This document shows positions 1 through 11,647 of a DNA stretch of 49,500 bases, piece after piece. Under the pieces are notes generated by a model that was not told where the DNA came from, ran no database searches, and saw only the letters and a program-made list of their open reading frames with translations. A program made the position numbers and the translations under genes. The DNA lies in assembly GCA_900660155.1 (NCBI GenBank), contig CABFPE010000354.1:539460-588959 (forward strand). The letters run 5' to 3'. Position 1 is the first letter of the stretch; the number at the start of each line of letters is the position of its first letter. Origin of the DNA: Hofstenia miamia. Its lineage: Eukaryota; Xenacoelomorpha; Acoela; Hofsteniidae.

Positions 1-18
1 TATATATATATATATATA
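1..18. repeat. (TA)n microsatellite
   Basis: Pure TA dinucleotide tract at the window edge, probably continuing outside it. It is the first of about fifteen such tracts in the window. Confidence 0.95.
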
Positions 19-823
19 TCAAAGCTAAAAAGTTAGTTGCAATATGCCATGGCTATATGAATTAAATGACATTTTTCTATTTGCATGTAAAATGAATTTG
101 CTTCGTAAATTTTGACTTTATTGTTTAATTACAAACAAGAATTGAACATTAGTTTCTGACAAAAATTGAATTTTAGTAGTCCAATGAAAAATGTTTAATA
201 TCACCAGTATCTTAAAACTTTTAAATATATAAATAGATTAGGCAATGGACCTTTCGACCTCGAGCATAAATTTAAGGGATTTTAATTTCATAATTATGAT
301 TTTTGCATTGTAAAGAAATAAGTGCACCTTCACATTTTGAAAATCTGATTTTTTAGGAAAACCTGTAAATAGCTCGTTTTTGTGAAAGTATTTAAGACAA
401 CATTTTGACTGCTTATCAGCCATTAAATTGTAACTTCATTATTAATAAAATTTTCTTAAGAAATTTCGTAATTTTCCAAAATGCCATACCTTAAGCCTCC
501 GACAGAAATTTTCCAAGTTTTCATAAAGCAAGCCTTGACCCGCGGGCTTGCACACAATACACATGGCCTACTTTTAAATAAAATACCGATCAATGTTCTA
601 GGCAAGATACCGCGTTATCTGTATTTTTCGCTATTGTCAAAATACCGGGGTATCTGTTTTATTGTGATTAGCTGAAAGCTCATGGAAAATTTCATTGTAT
701 GACATTTTAATATCTTTGGCCATGAAGCATTTTTATTCGGGCATCACAAGGTGAATAAAGGTTTGCGCAGTACGATTTGTGTTACAATTAAAAACAGAGG
801 GCAAAATTGCATTGATTCATGTT
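19..823. other. AT-rich stretch, no gene recognised
   Basis: Only short open frames of about 60 codons occur here, on both strands. None shows a recognisable motif, splice context or codon bias. Nothing further can be supported. Confidence 0.5.
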
Positions 824-1131
824 AAGGAAGTGATCGAAATTCAATACGTTAACAAATCAAAATGCAACCGTAAGCAACAATTCTAGCTTCAAATATCTGC
901 ATACGCTTAATAAATTTATTTGCATAGATATATTTGAAGAAATGTGCAGAACCTAAATGTGTCAAAGTTATTTTTAATAACATTTGCGTAAAAAACACAC
1001 CTTTACCGTAAACTTCATCTTTAGCGAATTTATTTTTAGTGTAAGTTAACGATTTGGTTTATGGTCACGTTAACGTAAAACGCCATTTGTTAACGGTGTT
1101 GTTAACGTATTGAATTTGGATCACTTCTCTT
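824..1131. mobile_element. Short inverted-repeat element (MITE-like)
   Basis: About 30 bp at 824-855 are repeated in inverted orientation at 1099-1131. Both ends share GTGATC, then a near-identical AAATTCAATACGTTAAC, with about three mismatches. Inside the right end the motif GTTAAC recurs (near 1046, 1068, 1090 and 1101), giving a subterminal repeat array as in many non-autonomous DNA transposons. There is no coding capacity, and I could not define a clear target-site duplication, so the superfamily is open. Confidence 0.6.
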
Positions 1132-1153
1132 ATATGTGTGATCTTATAATAAA

Positions 1154-1209
1154 TAGCATATTTTGCTGACGTCGTGTCGAAAAATGCTTACGTCAGTAAA
1201 AATATGCTA
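1154..1209. repeat. Imperfect hairpin, 19-20 bp arms
   Basis: The arm TAGCATATTTTGCTGACGT (1154-1172) is mirrored at 1190-1209 with one extra base and one mismatch around a loop of about 17 nt. It starts some 20 bp after the inverted-repeat element at 824-1131. It could be part of that element family or a small foldback. Confidence 0.55.
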
Positions 1210-2334
1210 ACAATATGCAATAGCACTCGGTGTACTCAATATTTTATGTTAAAAGAAGCACCTGCCCAATTTCAAGGCTATTAGATCATCATTAAGGAAA
1301 ATAACCAGGAGTTCAAATTTTGAATAAATGCGCAGTGTTTTAATCAATTACTGCAATTAGTTAGACTAAGAATATCATGTGTGCAAATAAAAATTTTCAT
1401 AAAGAAATTTTTCTGACTCAAGTACTGATTATATACTCGTACAGTTTAACATGTAGATTAAGCAATGTTGCACTTTCTTAAATATATTATATATTGTGAA
1501 CAATAGTTACTTAGTCGTCTATAGCTAAATTTAAAAGGCCGGTTATTTTTCCTAAATGTCTTACTTAACTAAATAAGACATCTAAGAATTCATATGAGGC
1601 ACAGAACCCAGTTATTTAAGCTTACTACATGTACTGAGCTAAGCAATAACTTCGATCGTCTCCTTTGCCAAATCATTTAATTCAGTCCAAAATTATATCT
1701 TAAATTGTTTGCAAGAATCATCTTTTAATTGTAAATTATAACGCGCGGTTCGTTTCTTAATGAATAAACACCTCTAATCGTTGCAAATTTTTCAATTAAT
1801 TAATGGCACTGCGCACACGTCTATGTTTTAATTGCCACCCCATTTTCGCCCCTCGCACATAGTGTTCTGATATAATGTAATACAGCAGAACTCCATGATA
1901 GCCAGTAAGATAAAGAGAAATTAACGCAGTGGCTAGAATGGAAATTGTATTTTACAACTTTGAAGTATAAATTTTTGAAGATTTTTAAATCAACTCAAAT
2001 GAATTGAAATCAATTGACATGATACTCTACTTCAAATCAAATCAAATCAATGATTTGATATCAACATATTGATATCAATTCGAATCAATATCAACGGCAA
2101 CCTTGTCTTAGACACATTCTTGCTGACTGTCTTCTTTCATCCTCATTACGAAGCAAAAGTGTGTTAACAAAACTTCAATTACTTTAAATTTAAAATATAT
2201 TGCTACATTTACTGAAAAATTTTTTGTTATATGCATATTATATAAGAAAATTATGCCCTGTATTTATCTGATTTATGATTTGATCGATGGAATTTTACAA
2301 TACTTTTCGAAAAACTTAAAATGAGGTTTGGCAT
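1210..2334. other. Gene-free stretch with TCAAAT/TCAATT motif cluster
   Basis: No gene is visible. Between about 1985 and 2095 the sequence is an irregular cluster of TCAAAT, TCAATT, ATTGAT and ATCAA units on both strands, resembling the subterminal arrays of non-autonomous transposons. The remainder is unstructured AT-rich DNA. Confidence 0.45.
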
Positions 2335-2515
2335 GCATGATATTACATTCTTCTTATTAATGATGTTGCTTATATAAGATCTTCGAATTTTAAGATAAAT
2401 TGATTATGAAGATGGATGAAATATTACTTATGGAAAAGCTATCAAATTGTAACAAGTTGAAAGAATGAACAAAGACATTGAATAAATTTTCGGATATCTA
2501 TTTTCCATCCAAAAC
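2335..2515 (+). repeat. Old dispersed repeat, copy 1
   Basis: This stretch is clearly related to the reverse complement of 10102-10285. Both copies begin GCATGAT, share a nearly identical core with AAGATAAATTGATTATG and end in CCATCCAAAA. They are about 181 and 184 bp long with many substitutions and small indels. The family is unknown, and the copies may be parts of a longer element. Confidence 0.6.
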
Positions 2516-2840
2516 CTTGAATGCAAAGTTTTGAGAAATCTTAGTAATTTCTTCACATTCAAATTCAACGGAAAGAATCAGGTGTGACTCCCCTTTGAAT
2601 TTTGAGATGTAAATCCAAATCTTCAAATTGATGAATAATCACTGTTCCTTTTCAACTGCAGTTAATTGATATTTTAATTAATCACCAAGGGATGTGATTT
2701 GGTAATCAAAGCAAATTATATACTGAACGACTTACACATATTTTTTTAAAATCGAATGATTCACTATAGATCGTTATTAAATTGTTGCAAGTAGTTGATA
2801 ATAAAAAATTATTTGTAAGTGCTCAATTTTTCCATGAAAT
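2516..2840. other. No gene recognised
   Basis: AT-rich DNA between the dispersed repeat and the (AAC)n tract. There may be faint further similarity to the copy at 10.1 kb, too weak to call. Confidence 0.4.
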
Positions 2841-2877
2841 AACAACAAAAACAACAACAACAACAACAACAACAACA
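2841..2877. repeat. (AAC)n microsatellite
   Basis: About twelve AAC units with one interruption, roughly 160 bp upstream of the LINE ORF1. Whether it lies inside the LINE 5' UTR or marks its boundary cannot be decided here. Confidence 0.9.
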
Positions 2878-3033
2878 TATATTTAAGTTCTCATGTACAT
2901 ATACATGTATTAAGTTTGCAAACTTATTAAGAACGTAAATAATGCAACTTTCTTCATATGAGCTTAGTTATGTCAGTAAATGGTGGGAGATTGTTAAACG
3001 GTAAGATTTATTTTTTGCTTAATTAACAATCAT

Positions 3034-4076
3034 ATGCATTATTCAGAAATTCTAAAAGCTAGTCCTCTTATAGAGGATGGACGAATAAACGCGCTATTTA
3101 AAGATTTTTCTAATCTTGATGACTTTATTAATGAACTAAAATTATCAGATGCATTAAAACTTGAATATGAAGATATTGTTTGTGGCATAAAGTCGAAATT
3201 CATTAAATGCTTGAAAAATCAATGTGAAAATGTAAAATTGAGTATTACTATTACTCCTACAATCAAAGAATTTCAACATTCGAAGATATTTAAGCCAAAA
3301 TTAGTCATTTCAAGTAATAATTTAAAAAATGATGATGGTAGTTTAAATGAAAAAGAATGCAAAAAAATTGTTCAAAATGTTGAAAAGTCAATTAAAAATT
3401 TGGGAACGAAAGGGCCAAGTGTAGAACAAATAAAATTAAATGACAAAAATGATATTATCTTACTTTGTAAATCTGATGAAGATGCAAATATTACAGAAAG
3501 AGCACTTGGTAAATTGAGGAACATAAACATAAGAAAATCGATCAAACTTATGCCAAAAATCAAGATTGCTAATATACCTTTATATGAAGATGTAACTAAC
3601 TTTAAGGAATTTAAATCTAAACTATTTACTGATAATGAAAATATTCTCAAAGATTTTGAAATGGAACATTGTGAATATACAGTAATGTTAACAATTATAG
3701 CAAATGCAAAGAAATAATAATGAAGGTTTCAGCAAAATTGAGACATGTACTGGTTGGAAAAAAATTAAAGCTTGGTTTTGGAATTGTTCGTACTTTTGAT
3801 CATTATTATGTAAGAAAATGTAGTAACTGTGGTGAATTTGGTCATTCTACAAAGGTATGTTTAATGAAAACATCTAACTGTTTGTACTGCATGGATAATC
3901 ACAACTATAAGAATTGTCCAGTTAAGAATGTTAAGGAAATGCATAAATGCATCAACTGCAAAAATTCAAATATGTTTAAGAAATCACATAGTAACCATAA
4001 CGCATTTAGCAGAGAGTGTCCTTTATATAAAAATCAAATGCAGTTAACTATTTTGAAGACCAATCATGAATTGTAA
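3034..4076 (+). pseudogene. LINE ORF1, gag-like nucleic-acid binding protein, frameshifted
   Basis: ORF1 proteins of this type bind element RNA and help carry it to the integration site. The first frame (3034-3717, 227 aa) holds an acidic/lysine-rich N-terminus and an RRM-like middle ending near the segment LMPKIKIANIP. The second frame (3720-4076) carries the zinc knuckles: CSNCGEFGHSTKVC is a canonical CX2CX4HX4C, CLYCMDNHNYKNC is CX2CX3HX4C, and a third, stretched knuckle starts CINCKNS and ends ECPLYK. Reading the second frame upstream of its ATG gives KCKEIIMKVSAKLR, which fits the usual link between core and knuckles. The two frames are therefore one ORF1 broken by a single-base shift near 3700-3717. 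ORF1 ends about 80 bp before ORF2 opens. Confidence 0.85.
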
Positions 4077-4156
4077 TAAAAGTGCATATGAAAATATCAT
4101 ACCCTGCAACAAAGTAAATGAAAAAATTGTAACTAAGAAGAATAAATTAAAAATAA

Positions 4157-6979
4157 GTAAATACCAATTTCCAGAGTATTGTGAATAAAGTTGATAAATT
4201 TTACGATCTAATTCAGAATTTTGATGACAGTACAATCATTGGCGTGACGGAAACTTGGTTAAAATCTAATGACCACTTAAGAAGCTTAAATGACAAATTT
4301 TTGATCTTACGAAGAGATAGAAGACAAGATTTAACACATAAAACTAGAGGTGGTGGTGTTTTACTAAATATACCACGCAAATTCAAACCAATAATCAGAG
4401 ATGATATTTTTGAAAATGATTCTGAATTTGATAGCTTATGGGTTCAATTTAATATATGTGGAGTCTGTTATTTGATCAATATAAGTTATTGTAGTAAGAA
4501 ACAATCATTTCAAGCTTTTGAAGAAAATTTATACAAAGAAATTTGCATTGCAAATCAAACAACAAACTTAGTTATTATTATGGGTGATTATAACCAAAAT
4601 TATTTATGTGAAATTGAAAAAAGGAAAATTAACGATTTAATTGATGTCTTTAATATGGAAGTTCTGAATAAAAATATACCAACGCATATAAACTTTGTTA
4701 AGTCGTCTTTGATTGATTATATCATTACTGACATCTCAAGCATTAAGACTTATGAAGTTTTTGTTACAGATTTTTTCATATCAGACCATTTACTGACATG
4801 TGCAATATTGGATAACATAAAGACTCAAACAGATTCACTGATATATTCCACTAAAAGATTTTATTCAAAGAAATTCTTTAACAACAAAAATTTTTTGAAG
4901 GAATTGATCAACTTAAATTGGAATGATTATTACTTTGGCACAACAGTGGATCAAAAAATGATATTTATAATTGGTAATTTAACAAGTATTTATCATAAGC
5001 TTTGTCCTATTATAAAGATTCAAAAACACAACGTAAAGAATAGTAACAAAACGTGGAAGATATGGATATCTAAAGAAACGAAAGAATGCATTAGAAAAAA
5101 GCATAAGGCATATGCAATTTTTTGTCAAAACAGATCGAAAGCCAACTATGATCATTATAAAACATTAAGAAATAAAGCCTCAACAAAATGTAATTTTGAT
5201 CTACAAGCTTTTTTACAAAAATCTTTTAATGAAAAAAATCTATTAAACAAAAGTGGTCATTTATTTCGAATTTTTTAAATTTTAAAGAAGAAAATGAAAT
5301 TCCTTATATAATAAATGATGATGGTGAATATATTACAAATGACAAAGAAATTAGTAATATTTTAAATGAAAGATTTGTGAAACTAGGAATGAATGACAAC
5401 CTAAATACAAAGTTCAAACATTTATATCATAAGCATCGCAATATTAGAAAACATGATGATCCCTATAAACCAAGATTTATTACATTAGTAGAATTTTACA
5501 AAGAAACAAAGAAAATTAATTGGAACAAAGTGAAAGGTCATTGTGAATTTCCTCCTTGGTTTTTGAAAGGTGCCTTGTGTATTTTATTGAGACCTTTGTG
5601 TGACTTATTTAATCAATGCTTGGCAGAATCAACTTACCCTGATTACTTAAAAATTGCTAAAGTTACACCAATATATAAAAAGGGAAGAAAAGATCTTGCA
5701 GAAAATTACCGACCAATTTCAGTATTAACAATAATTAATAAAATATTTGAAAAATTATTATTCAACCAAATTAACCTATATGTGGAACAAAATGAATTAA
5801 TATCAAAACATCAGTTTGGATTTCAAAAAGATACCTCTACAAATGATGCCTTACTTTATGCTGTTGAAGACTGGAGATCAAAATTAGATAGGAATGAAAA
5901 AATATATATAGCATCATTAGATATTTCAAAGGCATTTAATTCAATAAACCATTCTATTTTATTGGAAAAGTTAAAGCAGATTTATAATTTTAGTGATTCA
6001 TTAATAGAATTATTAAATAGTTACTTAAGTAATAGATATCAGTATGTGAAACTCAACGAAGAAATATCAAATTCATTAGAAATAAACCATGGAGTACCAC
6101 AAGGATCAGTACTGGGTCCATTACTATTTAAGTTATATGTAAATGATATGGATCAGCACATTAATAGTAATCATGTACAATTTGCAGATGATACTCTTAT
6201 TTATTGTAATGATATTTTAAATTTACAGGAAAATGTTGAAAAATTGCAATCATTCTTTAATAATAATTTGTTAAAATTAAATATTGAAAAAAACTATATT
6301 TATGGTAATTAAGAATAGAAGAAATGAATCAACATTAGAAAGTATTAAGATATGTAACAACATCATTCACGAATCACCAAAAATGAAATATTTGGGAGTA
6401 GTAATTGATAATAAATTGAATTTTGAAGACGAGGCAAACAACATCATAAAGAAAATGGCGTATGGTATAAGATCAATTCAAAAAATTGGAAAGTTTATAC
6501 CAATAAAATGGAAGGTAATACTCTTTTGATCACTTGTTTTATCCCATTTCTTGTACTCATCTTGTTTACTAACGAACTTAAATAAAAAGGCAAAATCGAA
6601 ATTAGAGAAAGTATTTAAATGGGGAATAAACATAATTAGCAACAAAAATAAAAAAGAAATAATGTGTAAATATCATCTAAGATCATTAGAAGCTCTTCAA
6701 AATATTAGATGTTTATCGATATTTTGGAAAAGAAAATCGAACATTTCTAATCATTTAAATCAAAGAACAATTACATTTGGTAAAACTAAGTATAATAGAA
6801 AAGTAATGAAGAACGGATTCCTAAATTATTCAATATCACTATGGAACAAACTGGATTACAGTACAAGAAATGAAATTTTTTTTACAATATTTAAGACGAA
6901 GTTAAAAAACATGATTACACAACAAAATATCAATTATCTGACTAATTATAGAATAAGATGTGCAACTCAAGAACAATAA
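4157..6979 (+). pseudogene. LINE ORF2, APE endonuclease plus reverse transcriptase, broken
   Basis: ORF2 nicks target DNA and reverse-transcribes the element RNA. The frame opens after a stop at 4154; the first ATG is not obvious and homology begins at NFQSIVNKVDKF. Endonuclease (about 4163-4850): TETW, GDYN, LIDYIIT and SDH are all present. Reverse transcriptase (about 5640-6530): RPISVLTIINKIFEK, HQFGFQKDTST, SLDISKAFNSINH, GVPQGSVLGPLLF (about 6091) and FADD (about 6183). The C-terminus ends with a typical LINE tail containing WNKLD. Breaks: a frameshift at the T6 run 5271-5276, a frameshift at the A7 run 6287-6293, and an in-frame TGA at 6527-6529. Removing one A from the A7 run restores the usual sequence EKTIFMVI. 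Total length is about 940 codons, normal for the family. Confidence 0.92.
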
Positions 6980-9900
6980 GTAAAAATATTTTTTAAATTA
7001 TATGTAATTTGTAAACGTAACCAAGAAATATTTAAATCTAAACGACTCATTGTATTCTTAAAGGCTTAAACAGTTTTGTACACATTTTCAGACAATTTTC
7101 CAAGCCTATTAAGAAATTCGGAATCCTCAGATTTGAATGCATCTACGTGTACCCGTGCTTCCTTTTTATGATTAAAATTTGTGAGAAAATTATTAGTGTA
7201 TTTGAAGTACATGAAGATTTATTTTTTCAACGGAAAAGCGGTTTTGCAAGAACATTCAAATAATTTCCATATCGAGTGCTCATATAACAAACGTTCTAAA
7301 GGACCATGGCCACTAGGACTAGCCTCGACTGCTTTGTTTTCTGTAAAGTCAAACAGGCCAACGTCAGTAATAAACCTATTCAGTGGCATTTCATATTTAA
7401 GAAATCGTTATTATTTAGTGTGTTATGAGAGTTTAAATATTTTTATAGAAACCCACACAAATTGTATGAAATGCATTGGTTGCTTAGTGTTAAATAGATA
7501 AAAAGTTTAGGCACATTCTTTTGTGCTGTTTTTTACTGAATATTTGAATTATTTTTCGCATTCAGGAACGCTGACTCAAACATACATAAACACTTGTTTT
7601 ATGCTAAAATACTTGTGTATTGAACATCCGTTTCGATTCTAATTGCCTTGTTTCAATATACTTCACATGGAAGTTGTTTGTGAAATTATAACCTCAAATT
7701 TGCAGAGCACTAATTTAGAATGTTAAATGCTGAAGAAGTAAAATATTTTCTTTTTTATTCTATGAGTAAATGAGGTTGCTGCCAACTATATGGCTTCCAA
7801 GGATACAACTATTTCCGGTCATGCTGACGCAAATGACCAATTAAGCTTCCCGAAATTTACGTGGCTGTTTAAAAATAATTCGCCTTCTTAGAATTCATTA
7901 ACGAAATTTCGAGAAGCTGTAGTAAATCACGTAGAATCATTTTCTATCCAATTCATCTTAAGAGTATAATTTTAGGCAAATTCTTTCCTTCAAGTCAAAA
8001 TTCACATATATTGCCCTTTTATAACTACATTTGAAAATTTATGCGTCCATTGACTTAAATGCATGCCCGCACGAAAATTGCAAAGATCATGTGCCTTACA
8101 CATTGCAGATTTTACTTTTGGTAAATTAAACCTGAATCCGAAATGAAAACCTTAACCAGACTTTAACTCGAATTTCTAAAATCCGCGAATGTAAAAATTG
8201 TTTAATAAACACTCTAACCACAAGTGAAAATGTCCTTGAGATGATACATATGACAATGATCACCACAAATTACTGCATTATTACATCTTATCAAACTTTA
8301 GACTCGAAATCAACGCGTTTTGCTTTCAAAGACTGAACTAGACTCAATCCGACCCGACATTTACAACACAATTTATATATCAATAAATATGTATAAGATT
8401 ATTGTATAAACAAATTATGTTTACCAATATATACAAACATAAAAAAAATTTAAGTGTTATAAAATTTTTACTTTGAGAAATTAAACTAAAATAGATAAAA
8501 CTTTTCGATTAATGTTTTTATGAAATTCATAACTTCTCAAGTATTCTGTTTTTCTGAGCTTTATGTAATCCAGAAAGATTAAAATCAAAATTCCATTAGA
8601 TTCTCCACAGATAGGACGAGTCGCGTCATGATATATAAAGAAATCTCGACAAGGTATAAGTTGTTCATATTTCTAGAAGAAATCTTCGTGCTAAAAAATG
8701 ATACACTAATTGTGTTTGCAACTGTTTGTTCACAGCCGACTGCAAATTTATATTTGTAGCTGTGGTCAGGCGCTACCGTGACTTTAAAAGCAGCTACGAG
8801 CAGCCTCCGCAAATATTGAAGCGTTTCCAGCCGTAAAATGTTTATTTTATCTATAACATTGACCTCATTTCTCATAATTTATCTGAACTTACACTCACCT
8901 AGAATAATGCTAATTATTCATTGTAAAAACCCTGATTAACTCAATCTGAAACTTAAAACAATAATTAAGCTTATGGCTTCTTGAAATCACAACTTGGAAA
9001 TTGAACTCGTAGAAGGCCAAAGGCGCAAAAACACTAGTGCAGTAGCTGAAAATTATTGTTTTTCTAAAGCATTTTTTTCCATAGGACTTAATGATGACAT
9101 TAAGTTAAAAATTCTAAGGATTTATTTAAAATCTCAGAAAATGTTTCAATACCTTTGTAATTCAAAATTCACGTAAATGAATTAAACTAAGATTATATTT
9201 ATTCTCAATTGGCTATTATTTTTTTATTTTAGTTTCGCTGAGTAAATACCACAATCAAACAAGCGCAAGCATTCTTTGTTATTGTTATAAACACTATTAA
9301 GTTCCAATTATATAGTCTATTTATCACTGAAACCATGCATGTTCCTTAGGAACTAGTTTAATTTAATGAGACTGCGTTGCTATTACACAATTAAATAACT
9401 CAATAAAACTGCTATTATGTATGATTCTCGCATTTTTAGTATAGCTATGACTCTGTTATCGAACATAGCGGGTTTTGTCCAGAATATACGATATAAAATC
9501 GGTTTTGTTTTAGTCATAAATGTTGCTACTGAAATACACGTAATTTAGTAATAAATGCCTACATGTGATTTCGTATATATAAATATGTTTCACAATATTG
9601 TAGTTGTTTTATTAATACATTGCATTGATTTCTACATTTCAGAAATTCTCAAAATTTTAACATTTTAATTTACAAACATTTTGTCCTTACTCCACTTCAC
9701 TCCATAATAATAGTGTTCATGTGGAATAACCTTAAGTAATAGTTGTTTTTGGAATAAATTTTGCAAAAAACAAATGAAATATAGTTTATATTAATCAATT
9801 TTTTGGTTAATAAAATTTTAAGATTTGAGTAAAATGAATTTTTTTAAAGAGAATGGAAATACATTAAAGCGTAGTTCTACTATATAATATATATTTACAA

Positions 9901-10101
9901 AATAAATAATTGAAAATTACATTTCATGGTATTGCCTCCATTTATTGAGGTAATTAATACCTGAGTTCACAAAAAAGTTGGCTTTTAAACAGTTTTAGAG
10001 TATTCTGCAAACAGAGGTAGTTCATTATTTTCAGACCAACATAAACGAAAACTTAATATTTGTATTTATTTTATCAAACTAATTTCTCGCAATTTTATAT
10101 T
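6980..10101. other. Gene-free stretch downstream of the LINE
   Basis: The first few hundred bases presumably include the LINE 3' UTR, but no tail or poly-A boundary is clear. Open frames at 7181-7501 (+, 106 codons), 8585-8875 (-, 96 codons) and 8994-9176 (+) show no recognisable domain or splice pattern. I see no genes here. Confidence 0.5.
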
Positions 10102-10285
10102 GTTTTTGGATGGAAAGATAGAAATGGAAATCGCAAAAAATTGCCACAATGTTTCTGTTCGTTCTTACAATTTGTAACAACTTATTAACTTTTCTACAAC
10201 GAACATCTTCATAATCAATTTATCTTTAAAGTAGAAGATATTTTGAAAATGACATTGCATTATAAAGTAGCATGTAACATCATGC
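10102..10285 (-). repeat. Old dispersed repeat, copy 2 (inverted)
   Basis: The reverse complement of this segment matches 2335-2515 along nearly its whole length; see copy 1. The opposite orientation and heavy divergence point to two independent old insertions rather than a local duplication. Confidence 0.6.
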
Positions 10286-11616
10286 AAAAATATGTCAAAT
10301 TCCATCTTGAAATTTTCTATCTTTTAATAAATAGGTTAAATACGAGATATAATTAGGTTAATAATATGATCCATTGTGGTATATTTACTCATTTAATTAT
10401 TAACATACAATTAGATTCCGATATTCAAATAATCCAGTTGAAACGCTAACGACAAAGAACATGAGGTTTCTTGGAATAATAATTAGTAATATTTTACTCT
10501 ATCAGTTCTGACACTAGGTAAAAATTAGAAATACCATTTTTGCATATTTCTGTTTTTGTAACATATTTATGAATTTCTTGTGCTGCTATTCCATTTGTGG
10601 TTGAAACAATATGATATTCTACGAATTTTTTCATTAATCTAATACATATTCAAAAATGTATTTTTGGTTTGCTACTTTGAATGAAAAAATAAAGCAAGCA
10701 GAATTTTATTTTTTACATCTTATTAATGGCATTATTGTTTCACAATCCATTTTAGTTTATTTTGTAAACAAATATTTAATAAATTGGCTTTCACTTTTAA
10801 GAAGTTCTAAATATTTAGAAACCCTTGCTAGATATTATGTTCAATTTTAGCTTATGGAATTCTGGCTCTTGATGTTCGTACTTGATACCTGACTGACATT
10901 TTTTGAATCCAAAAACTATATATTATTTTTCAATGAAAGTATATGTATTTATACGAAAATTTTTTCAAAGGTGCCCATTTTTTGGCTTTCTAATTACTGA
11001 ACTGATTATGCCCCGTAATATATTGCTTAAACGAATAAATAATCACATTCTTGATCATAGAATATATTTGATTGCATAATGATTATAAAATTTAAATATA
11101 AATGAGCTCGATATTCCTTAGCTCTTCAGATGGACTTGTAAAAGGCAGGAAACGCACATTTTCTTTACTCTTTCTATAAAATTTTCTGCCGCAATTGAAC
11201 TAAATGTTTTAATCTTATTAAATACTGGAATAACATTTAATTTAAGGGAGGAGTTATTAGAAAACTCATAAAGACTTCCATCCGGCAATGAAAAATTATG
11301 TAATCTTAGTTAAATTATACTTGTCTTTTAATATAAATTACTTACGAAGATGGAAGAAATTTACCCTTGCCGCTTACAACTTCAGCGTCTAGGCTAAAAT
11401 GATTGAAATCATCCACTTGATAAATTAATTTTGTAAATGAATGGTCAAAACTTTACTTACAAAAAATCAATGTTTTTACAAAAATTTTCACTGAATTTTT
11501 AATGTAAGGAGAACATGTAAGGTAAAATTTATTATTCAAACGCTTCTAAATATGCATAATCAGGGTAGCGTGAATGGGATTCGGTCAACAAAGTAAGCTC
11601 TTCATAAGCATTATAT

Positions 11617-11647
<31 letters not shown>

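Larger units (their letters stand above)
3034..6979 (+). mobile_element. Nearly full-length non-LTR retrotransposon (LINE)
   Basis: This is a two-ORF LINE in standard order: an ORF1 with gag-like zinc knuckles (3034-4076), then an ORF2 with APE-type endonuclease and reverse transcriptase (4157-6979). The RT boxes (GVPQGSVLGPLLF, FADD) and the TETW endonuclease motif place it in the broad CR1/Jockey group; the exact clade is not resolved. Lesions are few: one frameshift in ORF1, two frameshifts and one stop in ORF2. The 5' UTR start, 3' tail and target-site duplication could not be fixed. It is much better preserved than the other LINE relics in the window and is probably the youngest. Confidence 0.93.

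Noticed and set aside
3715..3722. Programmed frameshift in LINE ORF1
   Set aside because: No slippery heptamer with a downstream structure is evident, and the same element carries other random lesions, so a plain mutation or sequencing indel is simpler.
7181..7501. 106-codon plus-strand frame
   Set aside because: No domain, no codon bias, no splice context; such lengths occur by chance and it lies just past a LINE 3' end.
8585..8875. 96-codon minus-strand frame
   Set aside because: Looked faintly like a retroelement protein on first reading but held no conserved motif.
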